Both the position numbers and the translations under genes were made by a program. From NCBI GenBank assembly GCA_942490995.1, contig CALOBG010000125.1, positions 120,101 through 184,100 of the forward strand: 64,000 bases of DNA. Direction: 5' to 3'. Below the pieces are notes generated by a model. It was not told where the DNA came from. It saw only the letters and a list, made by a program, of their open reading frames with translations, and made no database searches. Source of the DNA: UBA981 sp942490995. GTDB taxonomy: Bacteria > Pseudomonadota > Gammaproteobacteria > Ga0077536. Of the stretch, positions 1 to 7,204 are shown piece by piece (position 1 is the first letter of the stretch; every line of letters begins with the position of its first letter).

Positions 1-58
1 TCCGGATCTCCAATTAGAGAACTGGCTCAGTCAGTGAAAATTAATTCGACCGGTCCTA

Positions 59-256
59 TTAACCATCGAGGGCTTTGACAGTATCTGGCAGCGGTGGAAT
101 ACGCCACGCTGTATTTGGCTGGATTGGTTCAATCATCGGCGCCTGCTCCAACCCATCGACGACACGCGGCCAGCAGGGTTCGGGCAGTCTTACTGCAATC
201 AATTCGCAGCTCAGATCAGACTCAATTGCGACGTTCTCCGGACATGCCGCGGTGAT
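59..256 (-). other. Open stretch, possible coding remnant
   Basis: Reading leftwards, directly after the stop of the citrate-synthase-like gene, the same frame stays open for about 65 codons and then ends in two adjacent stops (TAA TAG). The hypothetical peptide is compositionally ordinary, with a Pro-rich end, but has no convincing ATG or GTG start and I do not recognise it. It could be a C-terminal piece of a neighbouring gene or chance. The first 58 bases of the window show nothing I can support. Confidence 0.2.
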
Positions 257-1316
257 TCACCCTTCGCCGGGCATCGGGCCGGTGTAGGTAACGTGTTCCT
301 GCGGTACATGTCGCCAGCGCGTCTTCTGTCCTTTTTCCTCAAGGTGGTGCGCGAGCGTGCTGAAGCTGCGCGGGATCATGACGAACGCCGCGGCGCAGCC
401 CATCGGAAAGCCGAAATCCAGCACCAATGCGGCCACGATGCCGGGGATGGGACGACCTTTGATATCGGCCAATGCACGTTCGATGGCGACTAACAAACGA
501 CAATAATTGCCCGCTGCACCGCTCTCCTCGGCAACCTTCAGCAGCGCCGGTGCGCGCGGGTCGGTCGCGTGGGCAGGTATGCCGAAACCCGGCATGCGCC
601 CGCTCGTGCGCATCGCATCCGCGACGATCGCTTTTGCTGCGGCGTCAATTTGCGCGTCGTCGATCGTTTGCTGTGCCGCGGCCGCATCCCCGAGCGCGTC
701 CGCCATCAACTGCGCCATCGGATCGCCGGCGCCACCAGCAATGTCTCCGAATAAAAGTATGCCGGCCGCAACGGCCTGGGGAACGTTAGTCCCATACGAC
801 GCGAAGGCTCGGCCTATCATCGCGGCAGGTGTGACGCCGTGATCGACACAAGCAACAAAAAGTGCATCGAGCGTGCGCGCTTGACCTTTACTAGAAGCGG
901 TCTCAAAAATAGATGGTGTCGCGTTGTACCCTGAAATCGGTGATGACAAGGCGCCGTGCGCAGGGAATGGTGGTTCCATTTCCAAGTACGGTAACGCCGT
1001 CAGCGCCGATTTCAGGGTGCAACCCTTCGGGCCGGGGCCATTTTTGCGCACTCCGGCGTTACTCATCGCTCATTTAGCCCGGCTAAACTACGCTCTTCGT
1101 GCCTTGGATTGCGCATAAATGACTCCCGGCGCGACACCATCTATTCTTGAGACCGCTTCTAGGCATGTGGCCCGCGAGCATGAGAAAGACCGCTTCGGCG
1201 AAGCTCGCGTTTTGAATCAGGTCACTCAGGCGGTGTCCCCTGATCACGACATCTTCATCGGTTGGCGTACTGACAATCTGGGAGATCGCGTTCGTGTAGT
1301 GATGCATATCAGCCAT
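257..1316 (-). pseudogene. Citrate synthase/citryl-CoA lyase-like gene, interrupted by a MITE
   Basis: The N-terminal part (1316 leftwards, MADMHHYTNAISQIV...) contains the family segment SDLIQNASFAEAVFLMLAGH. The C-terminal part (from about 890 down to 257) has the typical ARTLDALFVACVDHGVTP and LVLDFGFPMGCAAAF stretches. The two halves are in different frames and separated by a 268-bp insertion. Removing it with one copy of CTAG restores a continuous reading, AGHMP-SKGQARTLDAL. Members of this family cleave or form citryl-CoA-like thioesters, and the His of DHGVTP sits at an active-site position. The longest uninterrupted reading frame, starting near 1066, has a false N-terminus encoded by the MITE. 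The restored protein of about 260 residues matches short citryl-CoA-lyase-type proteins. As it stands the gene is probably inactive. Confidence 0.85.
891..1162. mobile_element. MITE-like element with 32-bp inverted ends and CTAG target duplication
   Basis: Positions 891-922 and 1131-1162 are inverted repeats of 32 bp with one mismatch. Both outer ends are CTAG, and the interrupted gene needs only one CTAG to be restored, so CTAG is a 4-bp target duplication and the net insertion is 268 bp. An inner inverted repeat (923-940 with 1006-1023, 18 bp, about one mismatch) makes a second hairpin. There is no transposase inside, so this is a non-autonomous element mobilised in trans. I do not know its family, and saw no second copy in the window. 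Confidence 0.85.
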
Positions 1317-1432
1317 GATTGGTTACCTGTGCGTTATGAGAGTGCAAGATAACCAGCCGTCCTGGGTCGGTACGGTAGGACGGGGCCCGCGGATAACCGC
1401 CGCCTACCGCTCGGTTTCGGGCGTTTGACCGC

Positions 1433-1564
1433 TTAGTCCGCAGTTTCCGGCGCGAGCTGCCGCAGGATGTGAATGGCTTCATACGTCGTGTCTGGTTGAT
1501 GGTACGTCGTGACAGCGTTGGCGTTGAATAGCAGCCGCTCTCTAATGTCGCGATAACCGGCACC
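1433..1564 (-). pseudogene. 3' fragment of an unidentified gene
   Basis: On the minus strand 44 codons read as plausible protein (GYRDIRERLLFNANAV ... ILRQLAPETAD, stop at 1433-1435). The frame is closed on its 5' side by TAA at 1565-1567, where the sequence changes character. It therefore looks like the C-terminus of a gene cut off by a later rearrangement. It lies about 120 bp upstream of the citrate-synthase-like gene and may have been in its operon. I do not recognise the family. Confidence 0.35.
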
Positions 1565-1567
1565 TTA

Positions 1568-1955
1568 CTGCGCACGTCGTGGCCAGCAGAGGTGTACGCG
1601 CGTGGTGGGAAGATGGGTCGGGACGGTGGGGATTACCGCCAAATCTTCGTAATCTGATCGATGAAAAACTTAACGACACGGAGAATCCGCCGACGCCATG
1701 GACTGAAATATGGGAATTCATAGGTGCTGAATCCTGGAGAGATGACGAGTTGGGCGGCGATACTCCGAACCGGTGATTGGATTCGGTCTCGTTAAATGTT
1801 GGCCACCTTTTGAAACGCATCGTCTACGCGGCTACTTTCAACGGTCAGTGTCGGTTACTGAACTGAGAACCGCCGGTCGTACGAAATCGAAGAATCGACG
1901 AAAACGGCCAACAGCCGCCCTTCGGGAGCGAAATGGAATACGAAAGCTTAGTTAC
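1568..1955. other. No supportable gene; degraded sequence between fragments
   Basis: Short open frames occur on both strands (for example 1579-1776 on plus, 65 codons) but none has a recognisable domain, a good ribosome-binding site or a neighbour that would explain it. The stretch lies between a truncated gene and a truncated transposase, so it is probably residue of past insertions. Confidence 0.3.
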
Positions 1956-2290
1956 TCAAGGAGAGTCTGCTATCGCTGTCGCATGTAGGTAGAAGTGCCG
2001 TTTCAGATGCAAAAGGATAACCAGAACGTACAACATTTTGAATCGTACCGTCGGCACGACCAGGAAATCGACCGATACCATATCCTTCGCGTGATTGTTT
2101 AGAAAAGACTTCCATGTCGTCGACGGCGGCTTCCTAGGACGCACGCGGTACTTCTCGACCGTAGATTTGGCGACATCGATCCCGAGCTTGCGTAGTTCGC
2201 CGACAATCCGTGGCGATCCCCAGCAGATATTCGCGGCCGACATCTTTCGGATCAAGTCGATGATCTCACCACGGCGACCGTTGTCTTGAT
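1956..2290 (-). pseudogene. N-terminal half of a DDE integrase-core transposase
   Basis: The minus-strand reading IIDLIRKMSAANICWGSPRI followed by GELRKLGIDVAKSTVEKY, RKPPSTTWKSFLNNHAKD and VDFLVVPTVRFKMLYVLVIL is the start of an rve-type (IS3/IS481-like) transposase. It covers the helical pre-domain and the first catalytic strand with its Asp (VDF). The reading ends shortly afterwards (TAIADSP) with a stop, so the remaining catalytic residues are missing. Its 5' end is cut close to the promoter of the toxin gene at 2333. A matching C-terminal half lies at 4874-5158 on the same strand. Confidence 0.75.
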
Positions 2291-2332
2291 TTATGTACCT
2301 TAGATAGTACAATAGTACCGCATGAGGTACAT
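2286..2332 (+). promoter_or_regulatory. Promoter and operator of the higBA-like pair
   Basis: A sigma70-type promoter is visible: TTGATT (2286-2291), 16-bp spacer, TACAAT (2308-2313). Inverted copies ATGTACCT (2293-2300) and AGGTACAT (2325-2332) flank the -10 box, and a smaller inverted pair (AGTAC/GTACC) overlaps it. This is the usual layout of an autoregulated toxin-antitoxin operator bound by the antitoxin. The second arm ends directly before the toxin ATG. Confidence 0.6.
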
Positions 2333-2680
2333 ATGCCGAGCTTGAAAAAGCTCCCTGCCGTTTTCTTCGCCACACCTAATGGCAATGAACCCGTGCGGGA
2401 GTGGTTGCAGAACCTGGACTCCGAAAGCCGCCGCGCCGACGGGGAAGATATTGCCACCGCCGAATTCGGCTGGCCAGTCGGCATGCCGCTAACTCGCGAG
2501 TTAGGCCGAGGAATCCATGAAATTCGAAGTCATATATGTAATGGCCGAATTTCGCGCGTGCTTTTCGCATCGATCGACGGTGAGATGGTATTGCTCCATA
2601 GCTTTATTAAGAAGACGCAATCAACGCCACCGCGTGAGTTAAACCTCGCCATTAAACGAATGAAGGAATACCTATCATGA
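2333..2680 (+). CDS. higB: HigB/RelE-type toxin (phage Gp49-like family)
   Basis: This 115-residue protein belongs to the Gp49-like (PF05973) branch of RelE-fold toxins, ribosome-associated mRNA interferases. Family hallmarks visible are the N-terminal strand (AVFFATPNGNEPVREWLQNL), the central IHEIRSH, RVLFASIDGEMVLLHSFIKK and a C-terminal helix ELNLAIKRMKEYLS. Length and order (toxin first) fit HigBA. Its stop overlaps the antitoxin start as ATGA (2677-2680), so the two are translationally coupled. The gene lies between two transposase halves, so it was probably acquired. Function is assigned by family only. Confidence 0.88.
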   Translation: MPSLKKLPAVFFATPNGNEPVREWLQNLDSESRRADGEDIATAEFGWPVGMPLTRELGRGIHEIRSHICNGRISRVLFASIDGEMVLLHSFIKKTQSTPPRELNLAIKRMKEYLS

Positions 2681-2964
2681 GTAAGAAAAACCCGAACCGT
2701 GGATCGACCTTTTCGGCGTTTCTGAAAGAGGAAGGGACCTATGACGAAACCACAGCAGTCGCGGTAAAGCGCGTTCTCGCGTTCCAATTGGAGCAGGCGA
2801 TGGAAAAAGAACATCTCTCCAAGAACCAGATGGCCAAGCGAATGAAAACTAGCCGCAGCCAGTTGGATCGCATCTTAGATCCTGAAAACCCGAATATTCA
2901 GCTCGACACCATTTTGAAAGCGGCCTCGGTACTTGGGAGGGAATTGCATCTCGAGCTTGTTTAG
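2677..2964 (+). CDS. higA: HigA-type XRE-family antitoxin
   Basis: A 95-residue protein whose C-terminal half is a helix-turn-helix of the XRE type: KNQMAKRMKTSRSQLDRIL, then LDTILKAASVLGRELHLEL. It would neutralise the preceding toxin and bind the operator at 2293-2332. The N-terminal region (FSAFLKEEGTYDETTAVAVK) is typical of antitoxins paired with Gp49-like toxins. It overlaps higB by four bases. Downstream the sequence runs at once into a truncated oxygenase gene, which marks a junction near 2965-3009. Confidence 0.88.
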   Translation: MSKKNPNRGSTFSAFLKEEGTYDETTAVAVKRVLAFQLEQAMEKEHLSKNQMAKRMKTSRSQLDRILDPENPNIQLDTILKAASVLGRELHLELV

Positions 2965-3008
2965 AAATACCAAGTTCCCGCGTCATCTTCGATGGGCTGA
3001 GTTTTGGC

Positions 3009-3716
3009 ACAGTACGGGGTGGAGAAGGTTGTAAGTCTGCTTTGCGTGTACGTTTGGTGCACGGTTTCGTACGCACCGAAATCGAAAAGCATTTCCCGTG
3101 GAAAACCGCGACCTACGGCGAACCCATCAATATCACCGCAGCCCTGATGACGGCCACCGTTACCGGTACCCGTGTTATTCCTTACGCCGAGCGTGAAGGT
3201 TTTCGCTTCAAAGCGTCTGAGAAAGAAGAAATTGCGATGTTTACGGCTTTACAGGCGCACTTCCAGGGCATTCCGGCAGAGTACCTGCCGAGCACATTCG
3301 AGGACTTCAATGCCTTTGAAGTATGGGCGGTGTATCATGGCGGTTTGCCAGAGCATGACGACTACGATCGCTGTATGAGCGTGCTGAAACCACTGATCGA
3401 AAACGGTTACCCGTTTACCGAAAGCCGCATACAAACCGCGGCGTTTAATGCAATGATCGCGTCTTATTCACGTGCGATCCTGGGTGATGAACTTTGCGAT
3501 CAGTATCGGATCCCGAAGTCGCGTATCGGTAATGTGATTGCCGTTATCAACAGATTAGTTAACCGCCGCCTGTCGAAGCAGCATGCCGAACGCCGCGAAG
3601 ACGGTGCTTACTGTGCGGGCAGAAGGCATTGGTGGTTTGAGCACATTCCCGCCATGCTCGAAAGCGCCACGGGCACTGCAAAAACAGACTACGCGCAATC
3701 GGCAAACACGAAATAA
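3009..3716 (+). pseudogene. 5'-truncated MpaB/DUF2236-type oxygenase gene
   Basis: The first usable start is a TTG at 3042, but family-like sequence begins further upstream in the same frame (GGEGCKSALRVRLVHGFVR). The R-x-x-H region matches the haem-ligand segment of the MpaB/Lcp rubber-oxygenase (DUF2236) superfamily. The following segments (YGEPINITAALMTATVTGTR, FEDFNAFEVWAVYH) fit the same fold. Roughly the first third of a normal protein is missing, and the frame runs back into higA, so this is a remnant or a fusion scar. Function of this fragment is doubtful. Confidence 0.6.
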
Positions 3717-3719
3717 CGA

Positions 3720-3825
3720 CCTTCTTCTTATCAGGGCCGTAGTTGCCAACACCAGAATTGCCTGTGCATCCTAAAAACATGATCACTGTCATGCAGCAAG
3801 CCGCATATGCGGTTCGTTCGATCAA
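3720..3825 (-). other. Possible lipoprotein signal-peptide fragment
   Basis: On the minus strand an ATG at 3825 begins MIERTAYAACCMTVIMFLGC, a short charged start, a hydrophobic core and a lipobox-like FLGC, followed by TGNSGVGNYGPDKKK. The frame then runs antisense into the oxygenase remnant and loses sense. It may be the 5' end of a lost lipoprotein gene, or chance. Confidence 0.22.
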
Positions 3826-3935
3826 TTAAATCTGAATAACTCGGGCGAACGATCCCCTTGGCGGAGCGCCATCTTCCGGACTCCGTGCCGGGGTGCCGCG
3901 CGAATGCCAAAAGAAAAACGTGAGGATGAAAGCCG

Positions 3936-4739
3936 ATGTATGATCAACCCATTGTGATCCCACCCGAAATCAAGAATTTCACGAACACGCCCGGGTATCG
4001 CTTCGAGAACACGGAAGCGTGGAGCATTTCGTTTTATACCGATCTTGAAATCGTCGAAGATCTCCTGCCCCCACCGCTGCTGCCTACAGATGTGAAGGAC
4101 GATTCAACGAATAGCAAGCTCGCTGCCGTGTCGGTGAGCTTTCTTCAGTATCCGGGGCCCGTGACGACGGGAAACGGTGGGGGCCCGAATCTCGATGACT
4201 ACAGCGAAATGGTGTTCTCGATCCCGGCCAGTTACGACGGGGCTGCCGGTCGGTTTATGAGCCAACTCTATCTCGGAAGCGTTAGCCCGGACTCCGCGAT
4301 TCAACCCGTCATCGGCGGCCTGGTCATTTACGGCTTCCCGAAACGCGACGCCCGATTCACGCGCAACGCCGATGAGATCAAGATCGAGCGTTGTGGACAT
4401 ACCATTGCTGAAGCGGAGCTCAAGTCAAGCGGCCTGACGTACGACACCTTTCCCGAAGGCATCGGTGAGACTATTAACTACCTCAAATACATACCGTCCG
4501 GGGTGGAAAACGAACAACCCGATGTCTTGAAGCTGCTGACAACGAGCGGCGGCCTCCTGCAACTCCTGGCGGTCGATCCAGGGGCGCAGGTCACCGTGCC
4601 TGCCGGAAGAATCGTTCTGGATACTGGGCGTGTCGTGCCGATCCGGGAACCGATCGACAGCTCGCGCTCAGTATTCACGTTCGAGTTAGGCTGGGCGAAG
4701 GAGTTGTTGTGCTATCGGGAAGCAGGGGCGACGCGCTGA
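3936..4739 (+). CDS. Acetoacetate decarboxylase family protein
   Basis: This 267-residue cytoplasmic protein has the acetoacetate decarboxylase fold. The region around residues 126-138 (GGLVIYGFPKRDARF) contains GFPK with Lys136, the position of the Schiff-base lysine in decarboxylating members. The C-terminal VPAGRIVLDTGRVVPIREP also fits. Family members decarboxylate beta-keto acids or act as related aldolase-dehydratases, and the true substrate cannot be told from sequence. An AAAAACGTGAGGATGAAAG leader precedes the ATG. It stands alone between remnants, but a keto-acid role fits the oxidative catabolic genes to its right. Confidence 0.8.
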   Translation: MYDQPIVIPPEIKNFTNTPGYRFENTEAWSISFYTDLEIVEDLLPPPLLPTDVKDDSTNSKLAAVSVSFLQYPGPVTTGNGGGPNLDDYSEMVFSIPASYDGAAGRFMSQLYLGSVSPDSAIQPVIGGLVIYGFPKRDARFTRNADEIKIERCGHTIAEAELKSSGLTYDTFPEGIGETINYLKYIPSGVENEQPDVLKLLTTSGGLLQLLAVDPGAQVTVPAGRIVLDTGRVVPIREPIDSSRSVFTFELGWAKELLCYREAGATR

Positions 4740-4873
4740 CGTCAAACGGCCGCGCGAGCCGCCAATTCGACCCCGGATTGGGTACTGGTGCGACGATTGC
4801 AGGGCGATTGCAAGGAGATCGGCGGCAGCAGAAGAAATTAGGTGTGGTTCCTGAAAACTCATATAGCCGGAAT

Positions 4874-5158
4874 TCAAGCCGCCTTTCGTTCGTAGTGGTG
4901 ATGTAATCCACCGAGATCGGGCAACTGAATAACAACCCCCGATCCCTGTGGCTGCACTGGTCGAGAGCTTGGGCTATCCATCTCCAGCGACAAATGCGTG
5001 CGCCACCGGTGGTAATAACCAGAGTAACTTTTCAGGATCCGTTTCAATTGTCGCTCGTTCAGTACGACAACGTGGTCTAGGCAGTCGCGACGGATACCGC
5101 CAATCATTCGTTCCACGTAAGCATTCTGCCAAGGGCTCCGCTGAGCTGGCAGAACTCA
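4874..5158 (-). pseudogene. C-terminal half of a DDE integrase-core transposase
   Basis: Read on the minus strand this is SPWQNAYVERMIGGIRRDC followed by LDHVVVLNERQLKRILKSY, YYHRWRTHLSLEMDSPSSR and a GGLHHHYERKAA end. These are the last catalytic Glu (YVER) and tail of the same transposase type whose N-terminal half lies at 1956-2290. A TGA just upstream and the stop of the monooxygenase at 5171 mark the break. Only about 90 codons remain. The two halves are in the reverse order for a single interrupted gene. Confidence 0.75.
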
Positions 5159-5170
5159 AGCACCTGTCCC

Positions 5171-6640
5171 TCAACCGATCTTGTCAAATGCTTCGAGCTT
5201 CGGCGATGCCATCTCCTCGAAGAAACGCGATGGAGTCCACGGCCAACTCGCGGGGACGCCGTTTTTGTCCAGGTACCAGCTGTTGCAACCAGTCGCCCAG
5301 ATCGACTTTTTCGCCGCCGCGCTGCGGATGGCTTCGAAATCGGCTGTTGCTTTTGCATTGGCACTGATCTCGCGGCATTCTCCCGAACGGATCTGTCCGA
5401 GCAATTGCAGCACGAAGGAAACCTGCGATTCGGCGATTTGGATCAGCGAAAAATTGCCGACCGGGCCATTCGGACCGTTCAACATGAAGAAATTCGGAAA
5501 CTCCGGAATTGAGATCGACAGGTAGGCGACAGGATGATCGGACCAGACATCATCGAGGTTGATACCGTCTCGTCCGAGAACCGTGGTGGGACGGATGAAA
5601 CTGTCGGCCGCAAAACCGGTGGCCATGACGAGGACGTCGAGCTCGTGCAGTTTGCCGTCCTCGGTACGAATGCCGCCGGGTTCGATGCACCTGATGCCCG
5701 AGGTAACGAGTTCTGCGTTCGGATGCTGAATCGCAGCGTAAAAATTTGGCGAGAAAATCAGCCGTTTGCAGCCGGCACGATAATTCGGGCGTAACTTCTC
5801 GCGCAATTCTGCTTCGTGCACATTGTTTTCCAAATTTGCCAAGCACGCATCTTCTATTGCATTCATTTCAGGCGAATCCGCATCAATGACTGCATTTGCG
5901 AAATCCTGAAAGTTCTTGTCAAGCTCGGCTCTGAGAGAGTCCAGCGCGTGCGCGTTGCTGCGGAAAGTAGATTTTTCGTCTTCGCTGTATTGGACATCCT
6001 CGATCGGCATTATCCATTGCGCTGTACGCTGGAACAGATCGAAATGTCCCACTTTGTCGACGAGCGCGGTGGTGATCTGGATTGCAGTTGATCCCGTGCC
6101 GACAACACCGACTCGCTTGCCTTCCAGCTCAACGTTGTGGTCCCAGCGCGCGCTATGGAAACAAGCACCCGCGAACGCGTCCATGCCGGGAATATCGGCG
6201 ATTTTCGGATGATGCAGTACGCCGGTCGCTGCGATCACAACGTCGGCTTCATCCAGAAACCCGGTCGATGTGCGAACCTTCCAGGTGCCATTCGAGAACT
6301 CGCAATGGGGAATACTCTCGTTGAAGCGAATTTTTTCCAACACCTTGTATTTCTTCGCAACCCCGAGAAAGTAGTCGTAGATTTCCGGTCCCGTCGCGAA
6401 CGTGCTGCTCCAGTCTGGGTTGGGTTCAAAAGAATACGTATATAAATGTGCCGGAACGTCGCATGCCAGGCCCGGATAGGTATTCTCACGCCAGGTACCG
6501 CCGACCCGATCGGATTTTTCGTAAATGACAAAATTCTCATAGCCGTATTCGCGCAATCTTATGGCAGCGAGAATACCGGCCATGCCGGCGCCAATGATTA
6601 TGATGCGAACGTTGGTTGCGGCGAGTTTCTCGTTCTTCAT
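5171..6640 (-). CDS. Flavin-containing Baeyer-Villiger-type monooxygenase
   Basis: A 489-residue NADPH- and FAD-dependent oxygenase. It has an N-terminal FAD-binding GAGMAG (residues 17-22), then DRVGGTWRENTYPGLACDVP, the substrate-clade fingerprint FAGACFHSARWD (156-167, matching the FxGxxxHxxxW motif of Baeyer-Villiger enzymes) and a second nucleotide site GTGSTA (181-186). Such enzymes insert oxygen next to a ketone to give esters or lactones. It is monocistronic and reads away from the LuxR regulator at 7205. Its long 565-bp upstream region carries the palindrome block shared with the PQQ dehydrogenase. The FAD-site spacing and length are normal for the family. Confidence 0.9.
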   Translation of the reverse strand: MKNEKLAATNVRIIIIGAGMAGILAAIRLREYGYENFVIYEKSDRVGGTWRENTYPGLACDVPAHLYTYSFEPNPDWSSTFATGPEIYDYFLGVAKKYKVLEKIRFNESIPHCEFSNGTWKVRTSTGFLDEADVVIAATGVLHHPKIADIPGMDAFAGACFHSARWDHNVELEGKRVGVVGTGSTAIQITTALVDKVGHFDLFQRTAQWIMPIEDVQYSEDEKSTFRSNAHALDSLRAELDKNFQDFANAVIDADSPEMNAIEDACLANLENNVHEAELREKLRPNYRAGCKRLIFSPNFYAAIQHPNAELVTSGIRCIEPGGIRTEDGKLHELDVLVMATGFAADSFIRPTTVLGRDGINLDDVWSDHPVAYLSISIPEFPNFFMLNGPNGPVGNFSLIQIAESQVSFVLQLLGQIRSGECREISANAKATADFEAIRSAAAKKSIWATGCNSWYLDKNGVPASWPWTPSRFFEEMASPKLEAFDKIG

Positions 6641-6704
6641 TTTTTGTACCTTTCCTGTCGGGTGTCGCGTTCGGGCGAAGTTTTGAGGGGAGTTATACGC
6701 GGAG

Positions 6705-7145
6705 TCATTTTGGGGGCGCCCATGATACTAAATCCGGTGAATCGACCGGTTTGCGTCGGGCGTTTTGTGGGTGTCCAAATATTTCATTCGGAGTTCCCGG
6801 CGAAGACGCGTATTGAGAAAATTCGTGGCGATGGAGCCACACCTCGGCGCGGCCCAGGCAGGAGGCATCGTCCATGCCGCCGCGCGCAACACACAACAAG
6901 TCGAGACGCGGAATCGCGAGACGATGCGCCCGGACATAACGTAAGAACCGAACCGTTTCCTGGTATTGGCGTGCCAACGGGCCGTGTGCCCTGCGTCGTG
7001 AGCGTTTTCGTGCGATAGTCATCGATGCTTTCGATTGCAAAAATGCCGGTGAGAGTGCGGCAGTTGTTATCTTGATAAGCATTGATATGTAACGGCGACT
7101 CGATGATCTATCGCTCTGGGGTATCAGTCTGAGCTTAAGTTGCAT
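6705..7145 (-). other. Candidate small ORF, copy A of the shared leader block
   Basis: Starting at an ATG 15 bp inside the operator palindrome, this frame reads MQLKLRLIPQSD ... MTIARKRSRRRAHGPLARQY and continues without a stop to 6705. Its first part, to about 6948, aligns with the frame at 10679-10873. In the best-matching 23 codons the 11 base differences fall 7 at third, 3 at second and 1 at first codon positions, and the one gap earlier is 6 nt. That pattern suggests a translated peptide, but there is no clear ribosome-binding site and the C-terminal extension is not shared. It may instead be a leader RNA. Confidence 0.25.
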
Positions 7146-7179
7146 CCATCGACCGAACCCTACCCTCGAGGGTAGTTCG
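6948..7179 (-). promoter_or_regulatory. Shared upstream block A with palindromic operator (monooxygenase side)
   Basis: At 7160-7175 lies the perfect 16-bp palindrome CTACCCTCGAGGGTAG. The 39 bp at 7141-7179 match 10645-10683 on the other strand with two differences, and similarity continues to about 6948. The block points toward the monooxygenase gene starting at 6640, and its partner block points toward the PQQ dehydrogenase, so both genes probably answer to the same regulator. The adjacent MalT-like LuxR protein (7205-9970) is the obvious candidate. The palindrome also lies about 30 bp before that regulator's start, so autoregulation is possible. Confidence 0.65.
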
Positions 7180-7204
7180 CGACGCTGTAGCGTAAAATAA
7201 AGAC

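Noticed and set aside
891..1162. Integron attC site or CRISPR-like repeat
   Set aside because: Nested inverted repeats suggested attC, but the core GTT and RYYYAAC boxes are absent, and the clean CTAG duplication and gene interruption fit a MITE.
1542..1820. Minus-strand 92-codon frame ending near a transposase remnant
   Set aside because: Low-complexity Ser/Arg-rich reading, no start signal, no domain.
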